From Ciborinia camelliae (taxonomy: Eukaryota; Ascomycota; Leotiomycetes; Helotiales; Sclerotiniaceae): a DNA stretch of 64,000 bases. This document shows, piece by piece, positions 1 to 12,156 of the stretch. Made by a program: the position numbers and the translations under genes. The stretch is from the NCBI GenBank assembly GCA_025890175.1, contig JANPYM010000005.1:2665827-2729826 (forward strand), in the 5' to 3' direction. Numbering within the stretch: the stretch's first letter is position 1; each line of letters starts with the position of its first letter. Under the pieces are notes generated by a model that saw only the letters and a list, made by a program, of their open reading frames with translations, was not told the origin of the DNA and searched no databases.

Positions 1-2
1 CG

Positions 3-623
3 ACCCAACCCCTCCTCGAATCCCGCCACCAACACCAACACCAAACCCTACACCCCAGCCCCAGCCCCAGCCCCAGCACCAGCCCCAACAAAACCCACCC
101 CAGGCCCAGGAACACCCCTACCACTCATCGAATCCACAAAACGCATCATCGACATCGAGCTCAGATCCAAACATCAATATTCCGTTTCCAGCTAATCTTC
201 TCCCTAATCCTGCTTCTCTGCATATTCCTAATCCTCCACTACAAACCCATCATCAATCCCAGCTCCTCTCACAACAACAACAACACCAACAACAATTCTC
301 AGAACCCTCACGAATCATCATCATCATCATCTACAACCCCGCATCCGTTGATCCTGGGCTATGGTGACGATCCCGAAAATTCCACCCCATCCCTCCACAA
401 AGAAAATTCTATTGGAAAAGCCCAGTTAAAAGGGATTGAATTTGCCATTGTGTGTTTTATGGTGTTTATCGCCGCTGCGGTTATTAATGCTGCGGGGTGG
501 ATGATGAGGAGTTGTGTGCCGGGTTGTGGTGAGGGGAGCGAGGAGGGGTTTTCTGAGGAGGAAGAGGAGAGGGGAGAGATGTGGGGAGGGCGGGAGTGTA
601 GTGTTGGGGGTGAGGGGGTTTGA
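3..623 (+). CDS. 3' part of a membrane protein gene (uncertain, starts before window)
   Basis: One frame is open from the left edge to the TGA at 621-623. It reads a Pro/His-rich stretch, a hydrophobic segment at about 186-240 (FQLIFSLILLLCIFLIL), an Asn- and Ser-rich linker, a second hydrophobic segment at about 435-500 (GIEFAIVCFMVFIAAAVINA) and an acidic, Gly-rich tail. That would be two membrane-spanning helices around a low-complexity loop. The other two forward frames are also open for the first 190 and 360 bases, one of them Pro/Gln-rich, so the frame is not certain. No GT donor suitable for an intron lies in the first 180 bases. I do not recognise the family. The start lies outside the window. 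Confidence 0.35.
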   Translation, partial: TQPLLESRHQHQHQTLHPSPSPSPSTSPNKTHPRPRNTPTTHRIHKTHHRHRAQIQTSIFRFQLIFSLILLLCIFLILHYKPIINPSSSHNNNNTNNNSQNPHESSSSSSTTPHPLILGYGDDPENSTPSLHKENSIGKAQLKGIEFAIVCFMVFIAAAVINAAGWMMRSCVPGCGEGSEEGFSEEEEERGEMWGGRECSVGGEGV

Positions 624-1150
624 AGATTTATTGAGGGATAGCAAATGGGGTCTGGTATGTTGATTGATTGATTGGGGGAGATGTCAGGATATGCAATATA
701 GGATGGATACCTATGTAACGAAGATATTCAAATACATTTACAGAGTATGAACTCGACTGAGTACACTAATAATAATGGGATGAAGAATCAAAATTTTGAT
801 GAGATGATTCAAATTGTATACAGAAACCAGTAAATATCTTCGAATAATATCTTCGAATAATCTCATTCCATAGAACTTAGCTCGATGACTAAGCTAGTGT
901 ATGTAGAACTACGCGACACGATGCGATGCGATGCGTTCGTTGACCATGCCATCCATCCATTCCCAGTCAGTCAGTTAGTCAGTTAGTCAGTTAGTCAGTC
1001 ACCTAGGTATGTATGTATGTATGTATGCATGTAGAAGAAAAAGAAGAAAAAGAAGAAGAAGAAAAAGAAGAAAACGATCCATTACGAAACGATATATCCG
1101 AAAAGATAATATATCCTATATCCTATATCCTATATCCTATATCCTATATC
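624..1150. other. Intergenic stretch with simple repeats
   Basis: This lies between the left-edge gene and the 3' end of the transcription factor gene, so it should hold both 3' ends. It contains GTCAGTTA repeats near 964-1000, an ATGT run at 1006-1028, a GAAGAAAAA purine run at 1032-1075 and about six TATATCC units at 1104-1154. I see no coding signal. Confidence 0.6.
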
Positions 1151-4100
1151 CTATTTCCCCTTCTCCCTTTCCCCTTCTCCCATCTCCCCCCCTTCTGCCC
1201 CCCATCTCCTATCCAACCTCCATCCATCCATCCAAGCTATCCCACCCCCCCATTCGCATTCGCATTCCCCTCCCCACCACCCCCCACCACCCTCTCCATT
1301 CCCCACCCCACCACCCCCATTCCCCTCCCCCCCCTCATAATACCTGACAAACATATCCGGCGGCAAATACTGCAACCAAGGAGTCATATCCTCCAACAAG
1401 CCCCTCATATCGATATCCTGACTCTCCATCATCATATCGCCGATCAGATTAGCTCCGAGCCCCATGCCCATGTATAAATTCGCATTTCCATTGCCATTGC
1501 CATTGCCATTTCCATTTCCATGGACGTGATGATGATATGCATGCCCATTCCCATGCAAGCCATTACTATTATTGTGATTATTATAGAGATGTGGATGTTG
1601 CGGTGGAGGCGGAGGTGGAGGATGAAAATCAAAACCCCCACCACCCGACGTACTCGCCGATCCCGGTCTGGGAGAAATAGTATTTCTTGGTCCTGGATCA
1701 AAAGAATGATGGGAGCTACTGCCCGGTGTAGCATAAGCGGAACCACCAGCACCCAATCCGAGTAACATTTCCGCCTCCGCCGTCGTCGTCGCATCCGAAT
1801 TCGTGGCTTGCATATACTTGAGTGCAGGAGGAGGCATGTGATTCGAACGAGAGGAATATCGATCATATCTCCCATTAGTGAGAATACCGCCCGTCATATT
1901 TTCGGGAAGACTTTGTCGAATCGGATCATAGATCATATTTCCCTGGCCATATTCCCTCGGTTGAGCTCTCATTTCCAATTGTTCTGCCGCGCTTTGATTT
2001 TGATACATAAAGGTCAAATTCGAGCTTGGGGAATTTGTTGTTCCGGTGAGTGACCATCCAATAGCTTGTGCTGAATCGATTGCCGGAGATCCAGGGAGTG
2101 CTTCCATCATTGGCGAACGAACGAATTCTGGAAAACGACTCGGGGAGGGTATGGAGAATTTTCTTCTCCAATGGGGAATAATTTCAGATCTTGGTTTGGT
2201 AGCTTCAGTATATTCTTCCGCTGTGTAGGTTTCGACTTCTTGTGGATCTATTCCACTTTGCTTTTGTTCCATAGCAACTCGAATATACCGCGTGCCAGCC
2301 CAGTATGATTCTATATGTTGTAATGCTTTGTGACATCGTTGATAGTTTTGATTGGCAGCTGCTGCAAGCAATGAATGTTTTTGCTTTTGGTTTCCTTGAT
2401 TAGTTTGATTCCCGCTTGGTTTCGCCGTACCTGATGGACCGCTCGGGCTATGTCGAGGACTGCCATCTCTAGAATTTGGTTGAGAAGTATGCAACCCAAT
2501 CTCTTTGAGGAATGCACATCCAGCTATATATATCGGCTGACATGTAAATGGATTTCCAATGAAGGATCTTGGATCGATGAGTTCAGCGAAAGCCAAAATA
2601 TCGGCAATGGTTTTAGCAGATGACATGCTAAGTTCGCGACTATGTGGAAGTAATTGTAAAACTTGTCCTTCGAAATGATGCATTAGAGTTGGTTGGTGAA
2701 GTAGCATGATTAAAGTATGAAACCAAAAATGAACCTTGATATCAGTTAGCGAAATTGTCTGCATTTCTCAAAGACAAAAGCAAAACTCACAAGTATAAAA
2801 TTGGTTCCCTCCCCACTCTTCACATAATGCTGAAAATTACTCGCTGTAAACCCCAACCTCGCATCCAAACTCTGATACAGCATGGTCAAATCTTTTTCCA
2901 TCCCAGAAAGTTGTTGTATTAATCCCTGCGTAATATCATCTACACCTCTGATGCGATTTAACAAATCCGAAACCCGTCCATATAGATGTATGATTCTGAT
3001 AAGTGCTGGAAAAGGATCTGGCCATGCGGCTTCCGTATTATTGGAAACGGATGGAAGTGTTAATTCGAGATCTTCATCTTTGAGACTCACTGGTCTACCG
3101 GTCCCGGAAGAGATGACTCGGTCGAGCATGAGGACGGCCCAGAGAGTATCGATCCGTTCTTGCTCAATTTCGTTTTTTTCTTCCGCGGTAATGGTAGCTG
3201 CTGGTTCATTGGATTCCCCTTCATTTGTCGAAGACCTATGATATCCTGGATCTTTCTGACCTTGATGTTTAACACCATCTAATTTCTGCAATCCAAGATC
3301 CACAGCCATACGTATGGAACAACCCAGATACATCCATAGCGCACTATCTTGATTTGAACCAAAAGACTCGTACGCAAGTAATAAGCAAGCCCTAAAGTTG
3401 TCAGTATTGTCTATCGAGAAAAGGTTTTGGAAGAGAATGGGGAATGAAAGCTGTTTCAGGAAATCAAAATGTGTTTGAGGAAGAGGAAAAGTGGGATTAC
3501 AGATCGAGGAACAGGATTGGGTACAAAAGCAGTATGAAATTGTGAAGCGATTACGTACTGTACAGCCCCAACCGTCGGACAAGGGAATGTATCTACCACA
3601 GCTGCTTTGGCTCGTTGAGCAAATACTTGTCCGTATTCCGATTTTGGATGTGGAGACACATGGGAAGTGGTAAGAAGAGGATGATCTGAAAATCGAGCTG
3701 CTAATGCGCAAACTGCATCAACAAGAATCGGTTCGATTTTCTTTTCCTCCACCAAACGTTTGAACTTCTCTTGTCGTTTGGATAGAAAGGGGTAATTACA
3801 ACCTAGATGAGCAAAGAAGACTTCCACAAGATGGATGATTAGTCGATTAACCGGTAGCAGGTCGTTAGGGTCGTAAAGTGGCATGTCGATTGCAGACTTT
3901 AGTTCATTACTTGATTGAGATGGCGTTCCTCCATGTACAGAACCACCAGAAGAGTGTTTTGCAGATATAGGTGACAATGTTGAAGAGGAAGATGAAGGAG
4001 GACCCATACTTCTTCTATGTTCCCGTATGGAGACAACCATCTGTTTAAACCCAGGTACAATGGCTGTTGGACCGAAATACCTGAAATATGGTACTCGATG

Positions 4101-4770
4101 ACTTTCGCTGACAGTTGACTCATTGAGCAGCGTTTGTTCCCTCTCAAGAAGACTGGGGCCTTCTTCCGGAAATAGCGCCTCATCTCTGAAATCAACCCTT
4201 AGATTCCCAGGTCGATTATTTCTCAGATCCTCACTTGCCACCCCCCTCGGCGCATTTCTCATCATGTACAATTGATCGGCCTCAACCCTCGATTTTGAAG
4301 TTGCCACATTTGCCCTTTGTTGATATTGCTGGGGTACCATATCCCTCGAACTCTCCCTAGAAACCGTAGGCCTCCTCATATTTGTAGGTGTATAGCCTCC
4401 CTCATCCCCATCCCCACCATCCGGAGTCATCACCTCCTTCCCTATCGAGCTCGCAACCCCCTCCGAACCTTCCGCATACCCCATACATTCATGACCATTA
4501 TCCGTACACGTTGAACAAAGCGGGCGTTTACCATCACATCTCGTTTTTCGTTTTCTGCAAGTTCGGCATCTGCATTCAACATTGAAGATTAGCTGGCATT
4601 CTTCCCAGAGTAATTTGCGGGGCCCTCCTCATTTTGCGATTTCCCCCAAAAGGATATACGTACGCAGCATTAACCCTCCTCCTCTTTGCAGGTGGCTGTC
4701 CCTCATTATTCACAAAACGGATTTGCTTTGGCTGTACTCCTCCTCCCCCCACTCCTCCTCCTGCGCTCAT
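1151..4770 (-). CDS. Zn(II)2Cys6 fungal transcription factor with fungal_trans domain
   Basis: A nuclear DNA-binding regulator. Proposed exons (minus strand): 4770-4664, 4569-3559, 3391-2791, 2734-1151, giving about 1100 residues. All phases agree and all introns are GT-AG (94, 167 and 56 bp). The first intron splits the zinc cluster. Joining it restores a basic run followed by CRTCRKRKTRC and CSTC...C, spacing CX2CX6CX6CX2CX6C, a canonical binuclear zinc cluster. The middle exons carry the fungal-specific transcription factor domain (RVPYFRYFGPTAIVPG; LLPVNRLIIHLVEVFF; the ACLLLAYESFG...LWMYLG...A..LGL region; a LDRVIS-type segment). The tail has poly-Pro, an Asn/Gly repeat and ends in Gly/Glu-rich low complexity encoded by a polypyrimidine tract, so the exact C-terminus is less sure. 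The ATG at 4770 is the first ATG; the frame is open further upstream only from a TTG. The RYFGPTAIVPG block recalls the TamA/Dal81-like group, but I cannot name the orthologue. Confidence 0.88.
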
Positions 4771-5640
4771 ATTCTCCGCCTTGACCTCTCTTGTTCTTTT
4801 GGGGTTGAGAATATTCCTGCCAGTCCTCACGACGCCCTTCGTTATCCCTTCGGTATCCCCTCGGTATCCCTTCCGCTTCTCTGCCGCTTCACTTCGCGCA
4901 AACCTCAAGCGCAGTCGAACCCAAACACTTGTTCACATCATCCGTTGTTTCTTTTCCTTCCGTCTGTTGTTTTCGTCTGGACTCTCTCTCGCCTGGTCTG
5001 GTCTCGTATCGCCTCGATATAGGTAATTCTCGGTTCGTGTCTTCCCGTCTTGCCGTGTTGCTTTCCCAACCTATCATACAATTTCAATCTTTGAAGATTA
5101 ACGTCTCCCCTCTCCCTCAATCGGTAATCCCTATCTCAACCTCAATCTATTATGCGCACCCACCCTTGTCGAACGAACCAAAAACCTCCTGGATCTGCGC
5201 CTTCAAATCAATAATTATTTAACAAGTATCGTATCACCCGGAAAAGATGCCGACGGTTCTCCTGTTGAACACCAAATGCAAGATGAAGCAAATTCCCGAC
5301 TTTTTCTATGGTCTGGAATTTTCGTAACACTTTGTACCAGAGTTCGGATTTCTGACGGGTGGTACCGATTGTGGATACAAAACCGCTAAAATACAGGGTA
5401 AACCTAAATTACCGGTTAGGTGCCGATCGGCCTCAGATTCCGGGGAAAGATAATTTCTGGGGTTGTTTATTAAGCGACGGCAGGTCAAACTAGATCTTGA
5501 ATGTAAGAGGAGAGCATAGAAAGTAGGTAGATATATATTCAAATACTACGAAGTATATTTGAATCTAACTCCAAATCCACGAATATATCATTTCCCATTC
5601 CATCCTCCCATTTGACCAAATATACTCAATATCCACCAAA
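4771..5640. other. Promoter/5' UTR of the zinc-cluster factor and 3' end of GAD
   Basis: This separates two minus-strand genes. The part next to 4770 is pyrimidine-rich on the plus strand (purine-rich in the transcript), as expected of a leader. No ORF with family resemblance and no RNA gene was seen. Confidence 0.5.
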
Positions 5641-7531
5641 TTAACAGATAGCATGAGTCTTTCCAGTCTTTCCTTGCAAGCTGTGCTTCTCCTTCTTGTA
5701 ATGAGGATGGTTATGCTTGGCCTTTCCAACGTGAGTAGAATGCATCTTGATGTATTCCTCACTCTTCTTAATAGCATCCTTATCCATTGCATCCAAGACA
5801 CCGCAGCATAACTTGATGTCATACAACAATTGATCACATCTTGATTTGCTGAAATCCTCACGGACAACTACACGCAACATCTTGAGGTTCTCGGTCTTGG
5901 GGGCCATGGTATATGCTGGAACAACCCATGAACGTTGACGGAGTTGATGAGCGAGTGCGAATTCATCATAATGTTTTTCGGACTTGGGGTCGATGCGGAA
6001 GGCAACGAGTGGAAGACCTTGGCCATGCTTTTGAGACATGATGATGAATCCGAGTTGTTCGAGAGAATCCGAGAGGTAGTCGGCGGTACGAGTCAAATTG
6101 CTCATGATGGAACGATAACCCTTTTTACCAAGACGAATGAGTTGATAATATTGACCAATGACTTGAGAAGCACCCTTGGAGAAGTTGAGAGTGAAAGAAG
6201 CTTGATCTGCACCAAGGTAATTGATGTTGAAGACTAATTCCTTTGGAAGATATTCGGGGGCTCTCCAGACAATCCAGCCGACTCCAGGGTATACCAATCC
6301 ATACCTGGGTTTGGGTTAGTCATGGGTAAATAACAATCAAAGATGAAAACATACTTGTGGCCACTGGCGTTAATAGAAACAACCTTCTCCAATCTGAAAT
6401 CCCACTCCAAATCTGGAATCTGCAGGATCGAGTAGTCAGTAAATGTCTATCAAAGGGGAAGAAAGAGGAGGGGGAGAGGTGGGAGAGAGGGGGAGGGAGG
6501 TTGGAGCAAAATGAGGGGCATGCAAAGAAAATGAGGAAAATTTCACATACCGTGAACGGAGCCACGAAGCCACCACTGGCAGCATCAATATGAATAACGG
6601 TGTCAATGTTCTTCTCAATCAAAAGATCATTAATAGCCTTAGCATCTTCATACCTGATAAGATTAGTTGGTATATTTGCGCAAAAGTAAAGAGGGGGATA
6701 GTTTGGAGAGGGGAAGAATATGGATGATTTTTTCTTTAAAACTTACTCCCCAGTATACGTAGAGCCCAAGATAGCCACAATGCCCACCGTATTCTCATCG
6801 ACCAAGTTAACAGCCTCCTCAGGATCAATAACATATCTCTCCGGGGAGCAGTAAACGTATTTCTCCTCGACCTCAAAATATCTCGCCGCCTTCTCCCAGC
6901 AGACCTGAACGGCCGAAGACATGATGATATTCGGACGATCGGCCGATTTCCCCGCCGCAAGACGAGCCGTCTTCCAGCGTTTCTTCATCGCCAAAACCGC
7001 CAACATGATCGCTTCCGAGGAGCCAACGGTCGAGGTACCCACCGCCGCATCCCCATCTTCATTTGTAGGAGCATTGAACAAACGACCGATCATCGAAACG
7101 CATCGATTTTGGATATCTGCTGATTGAGGATATTCTTCATAATCGATGAAATTCTTATTCATCGAATCTGCCATCAATTTCTCGGCTTCTTCTTCCATGT
7201 ATGTCGTTACGAAAGAAGCTAAGCTTTAAGCGAACAGGTTAGCGTTCGCAACATCCATCGGATCGACAGAAGATGAATAACAAACATACTTGAGCATGGG
7301 ATTTCCATCAAGGGAGAGATGATCTTTAATCATTCTGTAAGCTACCTCTTTGGGCATATCATTTTCGGGCATTTCGTGTTTGGGAAGATCCTCGGCGGCG
7401 AATCTAGATCCATAGACACTGGTGGTGAATTTATCTTCATCACTGGAAGCAGCCATTGTAAGTTTCTGAAGGCCCTCCACAAGAGGAGCCTCGACTTTTT
7501 CTTGGGCGGGAATTTGAGAAAGGTGAACCAT
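5641..7531 (-). CDS. GAD: Glutamate decarboxylase (PLP-dependent)
   Basis: It converts L-glutamate to GABA and CO2, the first step of the GABA shunt, in the cytosol. Proposed exons (minus strand): 7531-7290, 7223-6747, 6653-6551, 6419-6355, 6304-5641; phases agree and the product is 516 residues, the usual size for a fungal enzyme. Introns are 66, 93, 131 and 50 bp, all GT-AG. Diagnostic parts in order: [14 protein letters not shown] near residue 78-91; the substrate/cofactor region [19 protein letters not shown]; a [13 protein letters not shown] block whose Asp should contact the pyridine nitrogen; and [10 protein letters not shown], whose Lys (about residue 296, split by the fourth intron) is the Schiff-base lysine. 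The C-terminus is basic and His/Lys-rich. The ATG at 7531 is preceded by GAACC. Confidence 0.96.
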
Positions 7532-9087
7532 GATTGCGTTTATTGTTATTGTGTTGTTGCGTTTTTGATGCGATGGATTAGATTGTATTGTATTGTATTG
7601 TATTGTATTGAAGTTGAGGTTTGAGGAAGTTGATTGTAGGTTACGAAGAAGGAAAGGATTGGGAAGAACAAGAACAGGAAGAAGGAATTAAGAAGAGTAA
7701 TCAATAAATCTTGTACTCTTATTGTGTACTAGATATCCAATCAAGATAATCGTTCGACTTTTTCTCCAATAGTGAATCTCTGTGCCGCATTACCATGAAT
7801 ATCCATAGTGGGGAGATTCCGCAAGATGAGATACACATATATTCACAGCATGGATGTCAGCATTATAGTATTGACGAGGCAGTGGTTACCCCTCTTTCAA
7901 GGATGTACAGTAAGCTGTGCATGTAAGCTGTTTTTGGAAATCTTGGCAGAAAGCTTAGTTTGTCAACAATATAAATGAAATAGATGAAATAAATGAAACA
8001 AAGGTATATAATTGGTTGAGTAAATAAACGAATTAAATATCCGATCGAATCAAATTCACATATCTCGAAATTGTGGAAATTCATGCTAATCTGCGTCATT
8101 TCCCGCTTCTTCCCCCTGCCAAGAAAATCCGTCAATAGTTTGGTTTTCCATCTAGATGTCCAAAGATTGTACGACACATGGCAACATTCATACCTAGACA
8201 AGCTGAAGTTTTACTACAGAGAAGTAGCATATGCTCAGAAGTAGGGAAATTATTGAATATATTCAAAACACTATTACGGGCAGTGAACATCAACAAAGGA
8301 ATAGGTTACCCTATAAAATTTCCGAAACTCAACCCTTTACAGAATCTTCTATAAAATACCTAGATATATAATTGGGAAGACTGTGGCTAATTTGGAAGGT
8401 GGCACATCAATTTTATTGGGACACCAAGAACATTGGTCATCCTAAAGTAATGACATGTGTGTGAAAGTTCCGATAATGAAGTTATGGAAACCCACCACAT
8501 GCTGTCGCGAGAGAAGGATGTATGTTGATTTCCGCAATATCAGAGAACGTTTCCATTTATATTTCCAATATTCTCGCGGAAGAAGAACGGGCTTCTTCCA
8601 TTCCGAGAAAAGATAATCAGATATTTGAGTGCAATAGCTATAGGAAATTCGTACCAATCTCTGGTTATGCAGATATGAAGTTCAATCACGAACTACTCTT
8701 GTGTCGAACAAGCGCTGCTGCTCAAAAGTTTGGCCAGCACACGACAATTGCCTCATGTAAACCCGACGAATCTTGAAGGGAAGTCTCTGATTCAGGCCAA
8801 AATTACAGAGAGAGTTTCCGGGAGGTATTGGTTCAATGAAACATGAGGAATTCTCCTTTACATTACTATAAGAGCTAAGCCGGGCTCAACATATCCAAAG
8901 GTTTATCATGGATGATTCCCCGATGAGAGATACTGGAGAGAGGATCTTGTTATATCGATACAATAACAAGGTCGAAATGTTCATCCTACTTTGCGAAGAC
9001 CTCTGCCCGCTAGATGATAGTAGAATGACAATACACTATACGCCCACCAAATTGATCATTGGCAGGAGAAACAGAACACATGCAGCA

Positions 9088-9140
9088 TAACTTGAGCCAT
9101 AGGATAATCATATCATGAAATAAAGCTATGGCTCAAGTTA
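9088..9140. repeat. Perfect 15-bp inverted repeat
   Basis: Left arm TAACTTGAGCCATAG at 9088-9102 and right arm CTATGGCTCAAGTTA at 9126-9140 are exact reverse complements around a 23-base loop. No gene is adjacent. It could be a transcript hairpin or the ends of a very small foldback element. Confidence 0.75.
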
Positions 9141-10989
9141 CATATAGATACCAGAGGTATTTAAAATTCGTCATACGAGGCCAAGGATATGAAGATTCGA
9201 CCTGGGTATTACGAAGGATCTATCTATCGATATCACTGCAGCAGACTTCTTACTTTTGCCCTAGTGATTTCTAAAAGGTAAAAGTAAAAGCCCCAGAAAA
9301 GTTTCTCGGTCTGAAACCTCCCTTACCTATAACTAGGAAATATTTCCAGTGCTTGGCAACAAAGAGACAGTGGGATGTCAGATGGTATTCAAAAATACCA
9401 TTTACAGCTATTTACCCTACCTATATCAAAAGATCATTCGAAGCACCTCAATCCCAATAATCCAGTTCATGAAGAATGAGTTTCACATTCTCAAGATGAT
9501 ATAATTCTGTTTTCGCCCTGTTTGCCACCATGGATGGGTCTTGACGCAATAGTGTATGCAAAGGACAAGCTGAAGGCTTTCATGATTATTGTGATGGTAA
9601 AAGTATATAGGTAGAGTATATGTGTGTATATATCCAATCATTCCCGTCAAACATACCTACCCGAGCTTTCTAATTGTTACTACTAGGTGTTCACCTCTAT
9701 CATGAATAGCATCCTATTTACTGTGCTCTTTCCTCAAAATGCTTGCTCTATTCTTAATATATAAATCACAAGTAGTGGAGCGTAATTAATGACATCTTCA
9801 GAACCTATTTTCTTGAATATTTTCCTTCTTTCCTTCTTGATGCACATGCACACACACACCATAACTACAAGTAAGAATTTCCATTTTCTATGGCTTTTAG
9901 CCATGAATTCCATTCATCGTTTCGGATCCATCTTCTTCATCTTCATCACATTCATATCCACATAACATTCACATTCATTCCATCTTCATATCCACATAAC
10001 ATTCACATTCATTCCCCTCTACTTATTCTTCTCCATAGGTATTCATACCGCCGTCTATACATACATGCATAATGCTATCACTTCTATAATATTCCCATTG
10101 AACTAAACATCATAATTATAATCACAACCACAACCATAAGAACCCCTTTCATTAGCATCCACATCCACATCCATCTTCGTTTTCAAGAATCGATTATCAT
10201 TTCTTTCTTGCTCTCGATATTCCATATTCCATATTCCATATTCCACACATCCACACATTTCCCTTTCCCTTTAGGTAAACACCTATAAAACCACCAGCAC
10301 TCCCCTCCCCTCCTCTCCCCTCCCCTTCCTCCGAACCACCACCACCACCACCACTACCACCTACCCTCCACACATTCATTCATATACTTAATCCAGCTCT
10401 TCACATCTTCACCTCTTCACTTCACATTTCATTCCATTCCCCATTCTACCACTCACTTCACATTTCCCTATAGTACAATCTTCCACAATACAACGGGACA
10501 TACGAGAGAGGAAGAGAGTAATAAAATAGAATAAAATAAAATAGGATCTAAACATATCTACCTAACCCTTCTACTTCGTTTTATGCAAAACCAAAACCCA
10601 AAAAACTCAAAAACTCAAAAACTCAAAAACTAAAAAACTAAAAAACTAAAAGACTAATAACTTAAACATTCATTCCAAAAAAAACTCCTCAATAACGAGG
10701 TATGACGCCAGCCAGCTAGCCAGCCAGAAGCCAGTAGAAAGAAGCAAGCAGAAAGCAAGCAAGCAGACAGATATCAACACACATCCATGGATACCTCCAC
10801 ATCACACCACATCATATCACATATTCCCCCCCTTCCCCCCAAAAAATCAATATCGACCCTTCGCCATACTTCTGCCATGGCCCATGCAACCACATTGGAA
10901 ATGAAAAGCCCCCCCCCAAAAAAAGCCCAACCACCCCCTCCACCCCCTCCTCCCCCTCCTCCCCCTCCCCAACGCACTGGAAAAACAAA

Positions 10990-11063
10990 AATCCCAATCC
11001 CAATCCCAATCCCAATCCCAATCCCAATCCCAATCCCAATCCCAATCCCAATCCCAATCCCAA
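10990..11063. repeat. AATCCC hexanucleotide microsatellite
   Basis: About twelve uninterrupted AATCCC units. It follows a C-rich/poly-Pro-like tract at 10820-10975. Open frames across it only translate the repeat. Confidence 0.95.
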
Positions 11064-11207
11064 ATATAACAAAATACCTAAATACATCGCATCTACAAAC
11101 CTACAATGCAGCTCCGTTCCTTTTTTAAATGTCCCCCTATTTGTATTTGCGTAAATTCGCATTTTCTATATAATAGATGTAGTATGGTATGGTGTAATCT
11201 CAAATGT

Positions 11208-11352
11208 CAAATTCAAATTCAAATTCAAATTCAAATTCAAATTCAAATTCAAATTCAAATTCAAATTCAAATTCAAATTCAAATTCAAATTCAAATTCAA
11301 ATTCAAATTCAAATTCAAATTCAAATTCAAATTCAAATTCAAATTCAAATTC
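11208..11352. repeat. CAAATT hexanucleotide microsatellite, about 24 copies
   Basis: A 145-base pure array of CAAATT (equivalently AAATTC). It is open in several frames on both strands because the unit contains no stop, so long apparent ORFs here are artefacts. Confidence 0.97.
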
Positions 11353-11732
11353 CCACCCATATTCCAAACCATATTCCAACCCAAACCCCAAACCCCCAAA
11401 AAACCAAAACAAACCCAAAAAACCCAACAAAATTCATAAAATCCACCAAAATAAAGCGTGAAGCACTCACCCACCCACCAACCCATCCACCCACCTACCC
11501 CCCTACCAACCCACCTACCCATCCATCTACCCATCCACCTTCCTACCAACCTACCCACCAACTCGAACACGCATAAATAAAGACGACCGAAAATCGAAAA
11601 TCGAAAATCGAAAACCTAGTTAGTTAGTTAAGTTTCGGGTTCATGAATAAATAATCACTCAACTCAACTCAATTCAACTTCAAATCAAATCACAAGCTCT
11701 GGGTTCTGGAGGTCTATTCATCTACACCCACC

Positions 11733-11830
11733 AACAGAATCAAGTAAACCACATCCAATTTCAACTTCCAATCTCGAAACATGAATCAACAATCAACATA
11801 ACAGAATCAAGTAAACCACATCCAATTTCA
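11733..11830. repeat. 31-bp direct repeat
   Basis: Two identical 31-base copies, 11733-11763 and 11800-11830, begin AACAGAATCAAG and end CCAATTTCA. They are separated by 36 bases. It looks like a local duplication in non-coding DNA. Confidence 0.85.
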
Positions 11831-12156
11831 CATCCAATTGTCATCTATTCTTATTCTATTGGAGGGAGAGGCAGAGAAAGAGAAAGAGAAAGAGAAAGAG
11901 AGAGGTCTCTAGTATACAGACAGACGCCATGCCATGCCATGAAAAGCAATCCCATCCCCATCTGTCCTCTTCTAAAGTTCCAGTCCATCATCTAGTCTAT
12001 TCTTTTCTAAAAGAAAGACAGACCGGAGATATCTTCCCGAAGACGAGGAGAAAAAGCTGCTTGCTGCAACAAACAAATGCATGCATAGAACCCCGGGTTC
12101 GCTAAACCATCTTCGACCATCCCATACCCTTTTCACAATTGCTTTTATACAATCGT

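Larger units (their letters stand above)
7532..12156. other. 4.6-kb gene-free stretch
   Basis: It holds the GAD promoter at its left end and the 3' flank of the phosphate carrier at its right. It contains a perfect 15-bp inverted repeat (9088-9140), several simple repeats between 10240 and 11580, and a 31-bp direct repeat (11733 and 11800). Short ORFs here are dominated by repeat translation (poly-Pro, Pro-Ile, Asn-Ser) or show no family resemblance. I see no protein gene or tRNA. Confidence 0.5.

Noticed and set aside
1009..1477. Plus-strand ORFs rich in Ser, Pro, His and Tyr
   Set aside because: They are shadows of the polypyrimidine tract that encodes the Gly/Glu-rich end of the minus-strand transcription factor, plus TATATCC repeats.
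4771..4908. N-terminal extension of the zinc-cluster factor to 4908
   Set aside because: The upstream codon at 4908 is TTG, not ATG. The first ATG in frame is at 4770, directly before the Gly-rich and basic leader of the zinc cluster.
11106..11576. Long ORFs on both strands across 11100-11580
   Set aside because: They are translations of the CAAATT microsatellite and flanking CCCAC/CCTACC repeats, with no non-repetitive protein sequence.
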